NCBI GenBank assembly: GCA_003427395.1
Contig: BFEA01000029.1
Coordinates: forward strand, 2,431,185 to 2,495,184
From: Chara braunii
Lineage: Eukaryota; Streptophyta; Charophyceae; Charales; Characeae
Length of the DNA stretch: 64,000 bases
Reading direction: 5' to 3'
A program made the position numbers and the translations under genes. Within the stretch, counting starts at the first letter, position 1. Each line of letters starts with the position of its first letter. Shown here piece after piece: positions 51,348-62,479 of this stretch. The notes beneath the pieces are model-generated. The model was not told where the DNA came from. It made no database searches and saw only the letters and a list, made by a program, of their open reading frames with translations.

Positions 51348-52859
51348 ATTCTTCTTCGTCTTCTTCTTTTTCTTCCTCTTCTACCTCCCTCCTTGTCCCT
51401 CTTCTTCTCCATCTTCTTCTTCTACCTCTCCCCTCCTTTTCCATCTGCTTCTTCGACCTCTCCCCTCCTCTCCTCCTTTTTCATCTTCTTCTTCTACCTC
51501 TCCCCTCCTCCTCCTCCTACGGTAGCCATAGCCACATGTCCCCTGAAGCCCATGCTTGCTGCAACCACGCCACTAACACCCCCACCATACTCCCCCCCCC
51601 CCTGTCCTTCGCCCATCGTACTGCCACTCTGTCTGTCTGTCCCCCCCCCCCCATCCATGGAATGAAACGTCTCTGATCAAAGTTTTCTTTGCGGATTCAA
51701 GAGATCTCGCCGTGCACAGCCCAACCCCGTTTTCAAAAGAAATAAAAAAGTTAAAAAAACTAAATAAAGACCCCGTTTTGGGCCCAACCTAAATACCGGT
51801 TGGACCACTTGGGGTCCAACCGGCCTGGTTGGATCCGGCCAGGTTCAACCGGCCCGTTGCACAGCTCTGCTGGTAACGCCTCTAGTAGTTTTTTAAAGGT
51901 AAAAAATGGGCAGAAAAAATTTATGTTCTTGCTGTGTGTCTTTGAAGTTTTTGACACTGGTCACTGATGATAGAAAGAGTGGGTGACGTTGATGTAGTTC
52001 AGATGCCTCTTTCCACTAGAGCATGTGCAGAGAATAACCAAAATTGGCTCATGTTTGGAAATGCTGATACGTAGTAGGAGGATGTACACACCTTTTAAAC
52101 ACATGCCCTCGAGTGAAGATTGTCAAGTGTATAGACTTGCAATGCAGGCAGGACAGGCACAGTCCCTCCTGATCAACCATTTTTCTGCTTTTGCAGTTGG
52201 GCGTGGGGGGTGGTGTGGGATGGGGCGGTGGTCTGGATTGGGGGGAGGAGGGAGGGAGGGAGGGAGGGAGGGGTTTGAAACTGCTGGGAGGTGGGTTCAG
52301 CTTCACATCAATGACAGGTCGAATGCGTGTTTGCTACGACAGGGATGCAGAGCTTTTGAAGGAATGGCTTGCAAAATGAACATATTATCATCATATTGAC
52401 GTGATGTCGGTGAAGGTCATCCAATCCAACACGTGAAATTTGATGCACCATTTTAACTGGTTCCTGCACGTATTTTCAGTCAGATATTAATGGGAGGCCT
52501 AATGTACTCTCAGAAGAAAACAGCCAGTGGTTATATGCAGTGGCACACACACATGACTGCTGATAATGACACTAAGAGTTCAAACACTGACAGGTACAAA
52601 CACATCAGGGGTCACTGCTTGCCGTTTCTAATTAAAAAGAGGCCACTGTAGAAACTCAGAAGGTGTTTGCTTGTATATTCAAGTGTTGTTCCCTCGGACG
52701 AAGCATGCGCTCTATGATGATGTAGTTAATACTGTGATATTAAAACCTCTGGCTACATTATTACAATTTTGAGTTTTACATGTTTGTTTGTGCATTCAAG
52801 ATAGCCTCCACGCCCTGACACAAGTCGTTCACTTATTTTAGTAAGCGGCCGGCATGAAA
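51346..52859. other. No gene seen
   Basis: CTT-rich tract, two poly-C runs (51594-51602, 51641-51651), repeated GGTTGGACC/CCGGTTGGA motifs near 51780-51865, a (GGGA)n tract at 52243-52270 and AT-rich unique DNA after 52380. Confidence 0.5.
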
Positions 52860-54900
52860 GTCAACTAGGATGGTGGCTCACCCTCAGGGAGAGCCCCCGC
52901 ACCTTCATCCGACTGTTGGATGCGCACGGAAGGAAGATGCCATCAGAATCCTTAGGGTGAGACTTACTGCAATGGGTCCTCCACATGACCACGGGGATAT
53001 GTTAGTCAACTTGGCAGTAGATTGACTGACAAAATGGGAGGGGTTACACACTTCGCTGGTGGGGCGGGCCCTGGCAATAAACAATGCAATATTAGCGGCC
53101 ATCTGGTACAAAGTGGTTGTCTGGCCGCTGAAGCCAAGACAATATACCAGGTTGAGAAAAGCCTTGGCCTCGTATCCACGGAAGAATAGTGCCAAGGTCC
53201 AGGGGTGTGTGCATCGATAGAGTTGGAAAACCCTCACCCAACCAAAGTCCAAAGGGGGGTCAGGGATACTGGACCCAGAGAGCGAGAGTGAAGCCTTAAT
53301 CTTCAAGGTCCTCGTTAGACAACTCGTGGGGGAGCGGCATTCCATGGCCCCTCCTGGCTTGCTTGCAGATTGTCAACCTGGCCTCGGAATAGCTAACAGC
53401 CAACACTCTGCGCCTCTTCTGGTGGCTGACAAACAAGCACTGATCGATTCCCGCCCCCTGCGACAAACGCAGGCGGATACCCCGGTACAAGCAGCGAGGA
53501 TGGACCGGCTCCTGGACCCTTGTGGGCACGTGGTCCACAGCAGAAACAGTCCGTCAACAGATGGCACAACATATGGAGACAGATGCTCTTTGGCAACCCC
53601 TATGTATTGGACAAGGACGGTGGTGCCTTCTTGTTATCAACAAACTCACCCTGACTTACTTGGGCAAAAAAAGGCATTTTTACAGTGGGGTACCCGTGGG
53701 ACCCGCGCAAAGGAGACACGGCCATGACAGATCAGCTACAGTTCAAGCTGAAATATGCCAAAAATGTGGAGGCCGAAGCTGTCAAATTGAGGGAGGCTCT
53801 CCCCTTAACGTGGCGGCTAGCCCTCAAGGAGGGTCCCACAGTTCGCCATGATGACTGGGTGGTTAGGCACGCAGACCTGCCCCTCCCGTTCACAGTATTT
53901 AGGGTCCAACAAAACAAAGTCGGATTGTGCTCACTGGAAGCCTATGAGCCTAACATGCCAGGAGCCAGATTTTCCAAACTCGCATGAAACGAAAATCTTG
54001 ACGGCAATGAAAGTCGGGTGGGCCTCATTCGCATATGTGTGATAGAGGACCACCAGGAGGGCTTTGTTTTGTACGAGCCCACAATGCCACTTGCCAGGTT
54101 ACCTTTCGACCCGGGGGAATGGGAGTGGCCCGGGCCGAAACCAATGCACATATGGGACTACTCTGCCAAAGGGGGATACAAAGCCTCCAGCCCACCAGTA
54201 ACAATTGACCACACTCTATCTAATAGTTGGGCGCGAGACTCACATATGGACTTGCAGTTGATGGAGGGCTTGCCTGGGGCCAAGTACTCCAAGATCATGC
54301 CTACGAATCTCAGAGCACTGCAATGGCAAATCCTCCACCGCTGCTTGCCCACCTCGAACTGGCTAGTGTCAAGAACAGACCTTGAACAGAAGGGGCTGTT
54401 GTCGCACATGTGCACTTACTGTGGCAGGTTGTCGCCTCCGGCTCGGGCAACACTGGAGCATTGCCTGCTGGCCTTCCCAATGGTCACCCAATTGTGGAGG
54501 TGGTGGGATGCACCATTCCACTCTCTTACAGGCTGCCACGTCCCATGGGACATTGGACACTTGTTGCTCGACAAGAACCAACATTTGATGGTGCAATGTC
54601 CCTTGGCCACCAACCTCTCCTTTTATATGAGACTGTAGGTACTTATGCTTTGGAGAGCCAGATGTTCCTTTCAAATGAAAAGCCACCAATTCGGGTTGCA
54701 GAGCCATAGAGGAGGAGATCAGAATGAGAACCCATGAGGCCTGGAAAGCTTTATCAGGGATTATCGGGAGGAAAAGGAGCCCGGGCAAGGAAGTTCTCCA
54801 GGAATCCTACCACCAACTATGGCAGGACACTTTCGAATTGTTTTCTGAATTGGATGCTGCCCACAACATATGATGGAAGTTGTGGAGGACATCAGATTCA
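52860..54900 (+). mobile_element. LINE ORF2 3' portion (thumb to C-terminus), decayed
   Basis: Plus strand, frames shifting: VNLAVDWLTKWEGL and SLVGRALAINNAILAAIWY (RT thumb, about 53010-53115), a long linker, then 54018-54638 with LRALQWQILHRCLPTSNWL and the zinc-binding CTYCGRLSPPARATLEHCLL plus FPMVTQLWRWW. The tail AIEEEIRMRTHEAWKALSGI (54700-54770) ends near a stop at about 54870. The 5' part is missing. Confidence 0.8.
54018..54638 (+). pseudogene. zf-RVT domain of the LINE
   Basis: 206-residue open frame containing KPMHIWDYSAKGGYKAS, then WQILHRCLPTSNWLVSR and CTYCGRLSPPARATLEHC (CX2C...HC), the reverse-transcriptase zinc-binding domain at the C-terminus of plant LINEs. The same LHRCLPTxNWL motif appears in the LINE tail at 62.5-63.8 kb. 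Confidence 0.8.
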
Positions 54901-55574
54901 TCCTGACAAAGAAAACCCCTTAGCGGTTTCGAAGTCCCCTTCCTCCCAACTAATTTTGTGCTAGTATTTGATCACCAGTTTGGTCCTTCCCTGTCTCCCC
55001 TGCCCCCTCACAGACAGCCGCAGTCACCGTCCCCCCCCCCCCAGCCACTTCCTCTCCCCCTGCCACCCCCTCGCAGCCACCCTCGGCTTTCAACCCCCAC
55101 TCTTGCTCCTCAACCTTCGCCCTGCCCCCCCTCACCGCGTCCGCCCCCCAGCATCATCAGCGGTAGCGGCTCCGGTCAGAAGAAGACATGGGAATCTCCT
55201 GATAGGAGGCGGGCGGCTGGAATGAGACAGGATGGAGTATACTGGCAAGAAGGTGACCAAGGACGAAGGAACCCTGGCTTCAGGACAGATAAATGGTAAT
55301 GGCTGGGGCGGGTGTAGTAAATGGTTTCAGCAGCCACAATATGACATGGTCTAAGTGGGCCCGATACTACAAATGGTCCAAATGCAAGACTCCAACGCAG
55401 GAACAGGAAGGGTTTCTTGCTGAGGGGATTGGGGAGATCTGCCTCCAATTCCCTCAGCAGCAGACATGTGGTCTGTGCATGCTACCACTCAATTTAGACT
55501 CAATGTAGGCTGTCAGGTTGGCAAGCAAATAAGGCAATTATGTAAGCTCTACTTCCCTATTTTCTGTACTTTGT
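54901..55574. other. LINE 3' flank, nothing firm
   Basis: Proline-coding C-rich DNA (55000-55150) with a poly-C run at 55031-55041, then unique DNA. The plus-strand frame is compositional. Confidence 0.4.
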
Positions 55575-55790
55575 AGGTGAGCCCTGCAGCTGACTGTCAT
55601 CACAGTTATATGTCTGATCAAGCAAATAGCTACAATGTTGAGGGATGCTGGACCCGCTTTCCAGCAGCTGCTGCTCCCCACCAATAGATGGAGTCTCCCT
55701 GGGAATGCTAGTGGTGCCTGCTCTTACCAGCACCCCTAGCATCCACTCGGGTTGTTGTTTGTAAGAAACAAAAAAACAAAAACAAAAAGA
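55575..55790 (+). mobile_element. SINE-like family H, best copy with hairpin and A-rich tail
   Basis: Core GCTGGACCCGCTTTCCAGC to CTCCCCACCAATAG (to 55687). Then a stem ATGCTAG (55705-55711) / CTAGCAT (55736-55742) with an inner stem GGTGC/GCACC and loop CTGCTCTTACCA, then CACTCGGGTTGTTGTTTG and an A-rich tail (55766-55790). The 5' end is not defined. No A/B boxes are evident, so the origin is unknown. Confidence 0.65.
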
Positions 55791-57121
55791 GTAAAATGGG
55801 AGTGTTGTGTAGTGGAGTGAGGCCCACTATCCCTCCTCCATGGGATGGTAAGAGTCATGCCCTCTGTAGCAGAGCTTATATATGACTCTCTTCAGACGGC
55901 TGGGGTTAACTGCGCCCGCGGTCCCTCCATTCTTCCCCTTTTAGTCACCCAAAAATGAAGCACCCAAAACAGTGGGGAGGGAAGGGGTGCAGTTAACCGC
56001 ACCCTTTTTTAAGAGATCTCAAAGGGGTTTCTAACTGTCTATTCTTGTTTCCTTTTTTTTTCGTACCCTACTCTTGTAATAATTATTTTACGAAACCTAA
56101 TGAGTCGATAATGCGATAAAACATATCATCCTCCATCTTGTAATTACTTCTTCCACCTTATTTATGTTATACTCTAGAAGAGGATTCCGTTGTTCTTGGT
56201 TTTATCAAATGATGAGTGGTGTCTCAAATCCCTTCCGTATGTGAGAGGCGGACCTCCCCAAGACTTGTTACGAACAGTCGGCCGCCAAAGCCTATCTGAC
56301 CCATGAAAAAGAGAAAGGAATAAAAAAAAAGAAAAAAGAAAAAAAAGAAAAAAAAAGGATTCCATCGTTTACAGCTCAGTTTGTTTGAAAGGGGGGGGGA
56401 AGGGGGAAAAAGGGTAGTACCATCTGATTTTCTACAAGGCGAAAAGTATCATATCGTTAAGTCAGCGATCTGTTATGGAGGGGGCGCCTCTTCCATCCTA
56501 AGGAGGGCTAATCAGTTCGCTGCCTCTGCACATTTCATGCGTACTCAGTAAGTCATCTTAAACCACCACTACTTCCGAGCCTCTTTTTTCCCAAGGCTGC
56601 AAAGGCCCTATGCTCCCCGAAAAAAAGAAGACCTCCGTTTGGCCGGCGTCAAATGGCGTCAATAGCCAGTCTTTTCCAATAGGCCGGCCCCTGTAACTTG
56701 TTGCGGGTTAATGGCTGCTGAGAAAAACATGGCTGCACAGAGTACAGGTGGTCTAAATTTGAGATCTAATATTTCCGTTGACGCGTCCATCGATAAAGGA
56801 AGTTGTGCACTTTTTCCTTTTGTGAAGTTTTGTCCATTCAAGTGTCCCCCTCAGTACCCGGCGCACGATTGGCAGCTACAGATGTTAAATATAAGAATGA
56901 GAAAAAAGACATGCTGCACTCACTGCACTCCACATCATGCACATGATTGGAAGTTGCATAACGATCTTACTAATCGAGCATAGACATAAAAGCTTGGGCA
57001 TTTTCCTAATTGGGAAGCATCCGATTGGTATCCAAAATTTGGGCATTTGGCACACGAGGGTGTAATTTTCATTTCCTTAACCACGGAGAATCAATGTGCA
57101 ACAGTCATAGATAGAGCCTCC
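55791..57121. other. No gene seen
   Basis: AT-rich unique DNA, a CTTTTT-rich stretch on the minus strand (56300-56360) and poly-G (56388-56401). No coding evidence. Confidence 0.5.
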
Positions 57122-57203
57122 AACGGGAGTGCCAGCTCCTACCAGCACCGCTAGCATTAGCTCGGGTTGTTTCTCTCGCAATAAAATTGAAAAAACGGGA
57201 GTG
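57122..57203 (+). mobile_element. Truncated family H insertion with 10-bp target duplication
   Basis: AACGGGAGTG at 57122-57131 and 57194-57203 flank a 62-bp insert that begins inside the family H hairpin loop (CCAGCTCCTACCAGCACC), runs through CTAGCATTAGCTCGGGTTG and ends in an A-rich tail. It proves family H is mobilised by target-primed reverse transcription. Confidence 0.75.
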
Positions 57204-57214
57204 TGAACGGTGCG

Positions 57215-57270
57215 TTCTCCCACCAGCACCCCTATAGCTCGGGTTGTTTTTCAAAAAATAAAAAAAACAG
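57215..57270 (+). mobile_element. Second truncated family H tail
   Basis: TTCTCCCACCAGCACCCC, ATAGCTCGGGTTG and an A-rich tail. It lies 12 bases after the preceding copy. Confidence 0.6.
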
Positions 57271-57438
57271 TCAAGCGGCTAATTGTTTATGGCCAAAAAG
57301 CAAATCTCTGGTGTCTGCTCTGAGAATCATTTTGGCAGTCGATGCTCCGCCGGTTATTCATGTGACTCGTTTGAATTCGTCATTGATTCTGCAATTTGTC
57401 ACCAGCCTTCCGAGTCTGACAATTTTGCCAAGCTGTGG

Positions 57439-57590
57439 AACCTTCTTTTAAAAAAAAAAAAAAAAAACAGAGCCAGCTGCTCAGCTAGGAGAGGTGATAA
57501 GAGCACCCCCTCCTAGCTGGGCTCCTGGTTGCTCCAGGCTATTGGTCGGGGGCTACAACTGATGGAAACCGGGTCCAGCGTCACTTTGTA
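57439..57590 (-). mobile_element. Family H copy with a different stem
   Basis: Stem CAGCTAGGAG (57482-57491) / CTCCTAGCTG (57510-57519), then core CTATTGGTCGGGGGC to TGGAAACCGGGTCC (57539-57576). An A-run of 18 (57450-57467) lies at the tail side but on the opposite strand to that expected, so it may be a separate insertion. Confidence 0.6.
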
Positions 57591-58370
57591 TATCAACAGT
57601 CGGAGAGTACCCTCCTGCCAGCATTGATTGCCCTGGAAATCAGGTGATGGACTGCACAGAAGGCAAAGAAAAGAGAAAGATATTGAGAGAAGGGAGGCAT
57701 CTTCAGCCCTACAGCTGTCCTGACGACCGCTGATCACCTATCCTCCCTTCATCCCTTCTGAAAGCAGCAGTGTGTCTTGTATAGCTCATGACCTGGTCCC
57801 CCATGTACTCCATGTCCTCAGTGGCGTGCAGCCGCTTCATGTTGCTAGTGTCACGCCCCCGCGGCTCACCTGGAGATAACACCTTGGTCAGTTTGGGATT
57901 ACAGCCAGAGAAAGGGGGTGAGGCGCGAAGGGGTCCGGGAAATCAGACGGGGGTCTCATCGGGAAGGAAGGCTCAATATTGGTCCAGTCATTGAAGGCCA
58001 GGTTATATCCCCTGGAGGGACCCTGCTCTGTCAAAGCAACCCGGTCCCCCCCCCACTCCACCCATGCTATCCATCCCTTCCGCTGTCCCCCTTGCCAGAC
58101 CGTGCAGAAGGACGTAATTACCCTCTTGATATCCTGGTCGGTCAGAACGATGTCCAGCTGAGGTTTGAGCTTGCACCACCTTTCTGTTATCTCCAACTCA
58201 ATGAGCTATTTGACCTGCCCTGTCAGTTCAGGGCCCTCTACCCTGACCTCTTCCAGAGCCAGGGTACAACGCTGCCACCACAGCACCCATAGGATTGTGT
58301 GTCTACCTAATCTGTATAACACCACGAATGGTACTTGCCAAAGCTCCCATGGAACCAAAAATAGGCCATG
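57591..58370 (-). mobile_element. LINE C-terminal fragment
   Basis: Minus strand: [38 protein letters not shown] (58340-58240), then LEITERWCKLKPQLDIVLTD and SRGYNLAFNDWTNIEPSFP. This resembles the region after the zf-RVT motif of the other LINEs in the window, with at least one stop. Confidence 0.55.
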
Positions 58371-58438
58371 GACTTAGATCAACTAAATGATAAGGATGCT
58401 TTTGAGAACTCAGACTCATTGTTTCGCTCCTTTGTTGT

Positions 58439-58793
58439 TTAGTCTAATTTATTAGACACCCAAGAAACATAATCATTGAAAGAGACATATTCCACTACAG
58501 TAGGCATAAAGGCATGATTGGTACTACAAAGTTCACTACATTGACAATAGTAAACTCCTCGTTTGATAAAGATAAAAGTCCGATTTAAACGACCATGTAC
58601 AGCATCACATTTGACACCTAAGGAAGGTAGTATCCAACTGTGAAGTACATCAGCAAATATTATAATCATACGAAAATGAGTTTTGGCTGGTACAACCATT
58701 CGATTATCTACTTCTAATAAATGTAAACCCGATTCTATATCATCCTCCGAAATCGTATAACTATCAAAAGTAAGTGATTGTTCATTTGAATAA
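58439..58793 (-). pseudogene. cox2: Mitochondrial cox2 3' portion in nuclear DNA
   Basis: The minus strand reads [81 protein letters not shown] and a native-looking stop. This is the CuA-binding half of cytochrome c oxidase subunit II, with the Cys-X3-Cys, His and Met ligands intact. About 117 residues; the N-terminal half is absent. The frame is undamaged, so the transfer is recent or the contig joins organelle reads. At 58800 it is fused to SSU rRNA. Confidence 0.9.
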
Positions 58794-58800
58794 CACTTGA

Positions 58801-59062
58801 CCTCCCCCGTCTTACCGTGGCTGATGGCACGGAGTTAGCCAGGGCTTCTTCTTGGGTTTTTGTCATAATTTCACTACCGATGAAAGAGCTTTACAAGATA
58901 AATCCCCTTTTTCACTCGCGCGATATTGATGGATCAGGCAGTGCGGGCTCTCGTAGGAGTTTGGGCCATGTCTCAGTCTTAATATGGCTGCTCATCCGAA
59001 AAGACCAACTAAGCATCATCGGCTTGGTCAGTCTTTACCTAACCAACTACCTATGATACCAT
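58801..59062 (-). rRNA. rrn18: Mitochondrial SSU rRNA fragment
   Basis: The plus strand carries complements of universal 16S segments: CTTACCGTGGCTGATGGCAC with GGCACGGAGTTAGCC (530-loop side), CGTAGGAGTTTGGGCC with ATGTCTCAGT (position 340 region), and ATGGCTGCTCATCC...GACCAACTAAGCATCATCGG (position 290-260 region). The segment around the ACTGCTGCC universal site is deleted. Partial, on the same strand as the cox2 piece. Confidence 0.85.
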
Positions 59063-59500
59063 TTTTCGATGTCGAGCGCATCGGTCCCGCGGGGGGACCC
59101 TCCCGACCGCGCCATGCATGATTCGTGCAGGACTTTCTTACCGCAGTGCAGTGGAGCTTATGTCGCCGCTCTGGTCGAGTGCGCCAACCATACCTCTCGC
59201 CAACCCCTACGTCAGGATAGGGCCGCTCGAGGTTCAACTTACCTCCGCTTAAGAGGCTGTCACCACCCTTGAACAGGCGTATCCCCGCCGAGCTACCGAA
59301 CCACGTGTGAAAGCTAATCAATTGCAATCGCAAAGGTGGCGCAGCCAAGGGCGTTTCTCGAACGTTGTAGCATAGGGGGCACGCGTGGTCCCATGTCTCT
59401 ACCGGACCGTACGCGAAGCGACGCATTGGGGGCCCAAGTCCCAACCGGGACTCGTCGCCGGTCGACTAGGACGCATCCTTCTGACCAAGCGTCATACCAC
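59063..59500 (-). other. Possible continuation of the mitochondrial insertion
   Basis: GC-rich DNA directly beyond the SSU rRNA piece, with a 138-codon minus-strand frame starting in the rRNA. Segments such as GAAAGTCCTGCACGAATCAT and GGTCGGGAGGGTCC are faintly like group II intron text, but I cannot assign it. Confidence 0.35.
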
Positions 59501-60015
59501 GCGAAAACGAAAGGTCAAATCACTCACACAAAACAAAACACTCCTAGTCCCTTTAGAACCAAACCCATAACCTTTTGACACTGAAGTTGGTTAGGCGTCG
59601 CGCGGGAGGCTCAAAATAAATATTGCGCGAACGCAAATTCACTTATGTCGACTAGCCATGTATGAATACGCAACCAGTCGCAGTGATGACATATTATGTA
59701 GTATCTATAATCTTGTGGCCCTCCGTGGTCTTGAGGGTCACGTTTGACACTCAAGTGTCGACTGACACGCGCCTTGAGGGGTTAATCTCTCGACGCTATG
59801 CAACCTCCAAGGCGGTTGAGACCCACACCCTCTTCTGGACCCTGCGGAGAGTGAGTCGTAGACAAGTTCTGACATATCATGGCAGTCAACGCTTATGGTC
59901 GTGGAGAAGAGCTCCATCATCCAGGGTCTGGAAAGAAGTCAAGCGGTTTGACTTTGACGGGTGTCATGAACTTTAACATCCGACTATAATTAGTGTAAAA
60001 AACAAAAGGAAAAAG
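59501..60015. other. No gene seen
   Basis: Unique-looking DNA with no recognised features. The mitochondrial insertion may or may not extend here. Confidence 0.4.
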
Positions 60016-61050
60016 TTGCGTAGCACGGCGAACGTGTTCGCGGTGCTTCCCGTCCGCGCGAACGAGTCGCGAACACGTTCACGAGAACGCGTTTTTGGAG
60101 GCCGTGAACGTCGTTCGGGGGGCCGGTACCGGTCGCCGGCGGTGGTTCTGGCGGGGGTTATGGGGCCTTGGGGTGCGTCATTGTGTGTGGGTGCGTCAGT
60201 GTGTGCGTGGGTGTGTCAGTGTGTGTGTGTGTGTGTACCGTGTGTGTGTGGGTGTGTCAGTGTGTGTGTGGGTGTAGTGTATGCGTAAGTGTGTGCGTGG
60301 GTGTGTTAGTGTGTGTGTGTGTGTGTGTCTGTCAATGCGTGTGAGTCAGTGTGTCACAATCTGCTGCAGTGTGTGTGTCAGTGTGTGCGTGTGTGTGTGT
60401 GTACCAAGTGTATGTGTGTGTGTGTGTATGTGTGTGTCAAACAATCTGTTACAGTCTGTCACAGTCTATGTGACAGACAGTCTGTCACAATGCACAGACA
60501 GTGACAGAGTTTGTCGGGTAGGGGGCACGCAGACTCTGTCACACTCTGTGTGTGCTGGCCACCAGACTGTGACAGCTGTGACAAACTCTGTCACACAGAC
60601 TGTGATAGACTCTGTGTCAGCTGGCCCCCACCAGTCTGTGGGCGTCAATGTCTGTTGGGCACAGTTTGTGTGTGCAGCCCAACAGACTATCTATCACAGA
60701 TGTGTGTGCCACACATATGTGACAGATTGTCTGTCACAGTCTGTGTGTGCTGCCCAACAGACTTGCTGTGACAGACGGTGACAGAAAGTCTGTCACATAT
60801 GTGTGGCTGGTAGGGGGCGACACACACAGACTGTGATAGACATTCTGTCGGGGGGGTGGGGGGGGGATAGGGTGGATCTAGTGGGGGGCAACACCATTGC
60901 AGAGATGATGGATCTGCAGATACCGAGGGGGTTCAGGGACACCACCTATGCCCTCCCCACCTCTATATATATATATTCGCGTTCAATGTTTTTCAGAGCC
61001 TGTTTGCGTTCGGGCGAACGTGTTCGCGTTCGCTGCAGAACGCGAACGAG
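60016..61050. repeat. TGTGACAG hairpin array bounded by GGCGAACGTGTTCGCG
   Basis: The 16-mer GGCGAACGTGTTCGCG occurs at 60027-60042 and 61013-61028 in the same orientation, each with inverted partners nearby (GCGAACACGTTC at 60069). Between them are GTGTGTCAGTGTGTGCGTGG-type repeats (60180-60440), then a dense mix of CTGTCACAG and CTGTGACAG words in both orientations (60440-60850). Confidence 0.75.
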
Positions 61051-61832
61051 GTGCTCCGCAGGGTAAAAGGGTTTTTCCGTTTTCTCTCAACGCAAAATCA
61101 ACCCAAATCTTACGCACGGTTATAGTAGGCCGCGCAGACACTCGATATATGCATGTATATAGAGGGTTATGCAACACGAGACGATCACTTCTCACAATCA
61201 CAGTGTGACTTCCTTCATAAATATATATGTGATCACAGACAAGTTAAATCCAGAGTCCGAATCACAATCATACATGAAATCATATCAAAGATTCAACCAA
61301 GAGTTCACGCACTACACGGGGTCAACTTCAACCACTCTCTTCACTCATACCCTTCGCTTTAGCTGAACCAGCCTCACCCTTTGTCAAACCGTCAATAACA
61401 AAACACTTTGTACCTTTGTTAAATGACCATTCAATAAAGTCTGGGTGAAAACCCAACGAAACAATTCAAACCAGGGAAGCTAAAGCCTTTAGGTTGAGTG
61501 ACAAGAGTGAATTAGTTGACGAATCGGCAACCGATCTGTTATCAGTGATAACAGGAGATGATCCTCGTGGGATCAAATTGAGACTAATCCAATCCTGAAT
61601 TGAAGTGATCGAAGAGAACCTGTAACACAACATAGGTCAAGCCCCAAGACCAAACTATAAGTGTACGGAGAATAAACCTATATATCATATGCTTCACTCG
61701 AGTCCTTCGCATAGCTAAGTCTGAATCTATCTCTAAAGAAGTCCCGAAGGAAGAGAAAGATTTTTCCAACATCTCCCCTTCACAGGGTGGACTGTTAAAA
61801 TCTTTCCTATTATAATATAATCGTGTTTTTTG
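61051..61832. other. No gene seen
   Basis: AT-rich unique DNA. Short frames only. Confidence 0.4.
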
Positions 61833-61935
61833 TTTTTTTTTTTTTTAAACAAGTGCTCTAGTCTATTCGTGAGGAGCACCACGTGCTGGGAACCGGGCCC
61901 AACGTCCCATGTCGAATTGTATGGATCATTGAGAA
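61833..61935 (-). mobile_element. Family H core copy with A-tail
   Basis: T-run 61833-61846 on plus (A-tail on minus), then GTGCTC...GAGCAC pairing, CTATTCGTGAGGAGCA and CTGGGAACCGGGCCCAACG. The hairpin block is absent, as in the copy at 34381. Confidence 0.6.
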
Positions 61936-62114
61936 CATTTGAGATCATTTGAAATACCGGGGCCATTACCCGGCTTCGGCTGAGAACAGTCTGTGAATAC
62001 GATGTGATTCAGAAAGCATGGGGAGGATCATGCATATTTAATGACCTATTAATGAACTTCTCATGCAATAGGTTGTCACAGAGGTCTTACGAATGCTCAC
62101 AACCCTTAGGATCC

Positions 62115-62260
62115 TTTTTTTTTTTTTTAATGAAACTCGACAGAGTTGATAGTGGTGGTGATACGATCATCCACCACTATCAGCCCAGCTACTGAATCCT
62201 TTCTATTGGTGGGGAGTTGCACCTGCTGGAAACCGAGTCCCTCATACATATTAATACAGT
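62115..62260 (-). mobile_element. Family H copy with hairpin and A-tail
   Basis: T-run 62115-62128 (A-tail on minus), a perfect 11-bp stem GATAGTGGTGG (62148-62158) / CCACCACTATC (62171-62181) and core CTATTGGTGGGGAG...GCTGGAAACCGAGTCC (62203-62240). On the minus strand the order is core, hairpin, tail, as at 55575-55790. Confidence 0.7.
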
Positions 62261-62479
62261 TCATAACGGGAGAAAAAACTGTCTCTTCAGCCTAAATTTA
62301 AGCCGCCAGATATATATTTCGGCCCTAACATTAATATCTTCTGATTCACTCTGAGGGCCTATACCGACCGAACCTGGTTTGAGAACTATGTTACTTCTAT
62401 ATTATAAACCATATCATTGCAAATCAACCAATGCCAAATTTGAGGGAGGGAAGGGATCGGGGAAGTAATCTAAAAATTT
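62261..62479. other. Short gap, nothing recognised
   Basis: AT-rich DNA. Confidence 0.3.

Noticed and set aside
59028-59444. 138-codon minus-strand frame next to the SSU rRNA piece
   Set aside because: Begins within the rRNA fragment. Could be mitochondrial, but I could not assign it to a gene.
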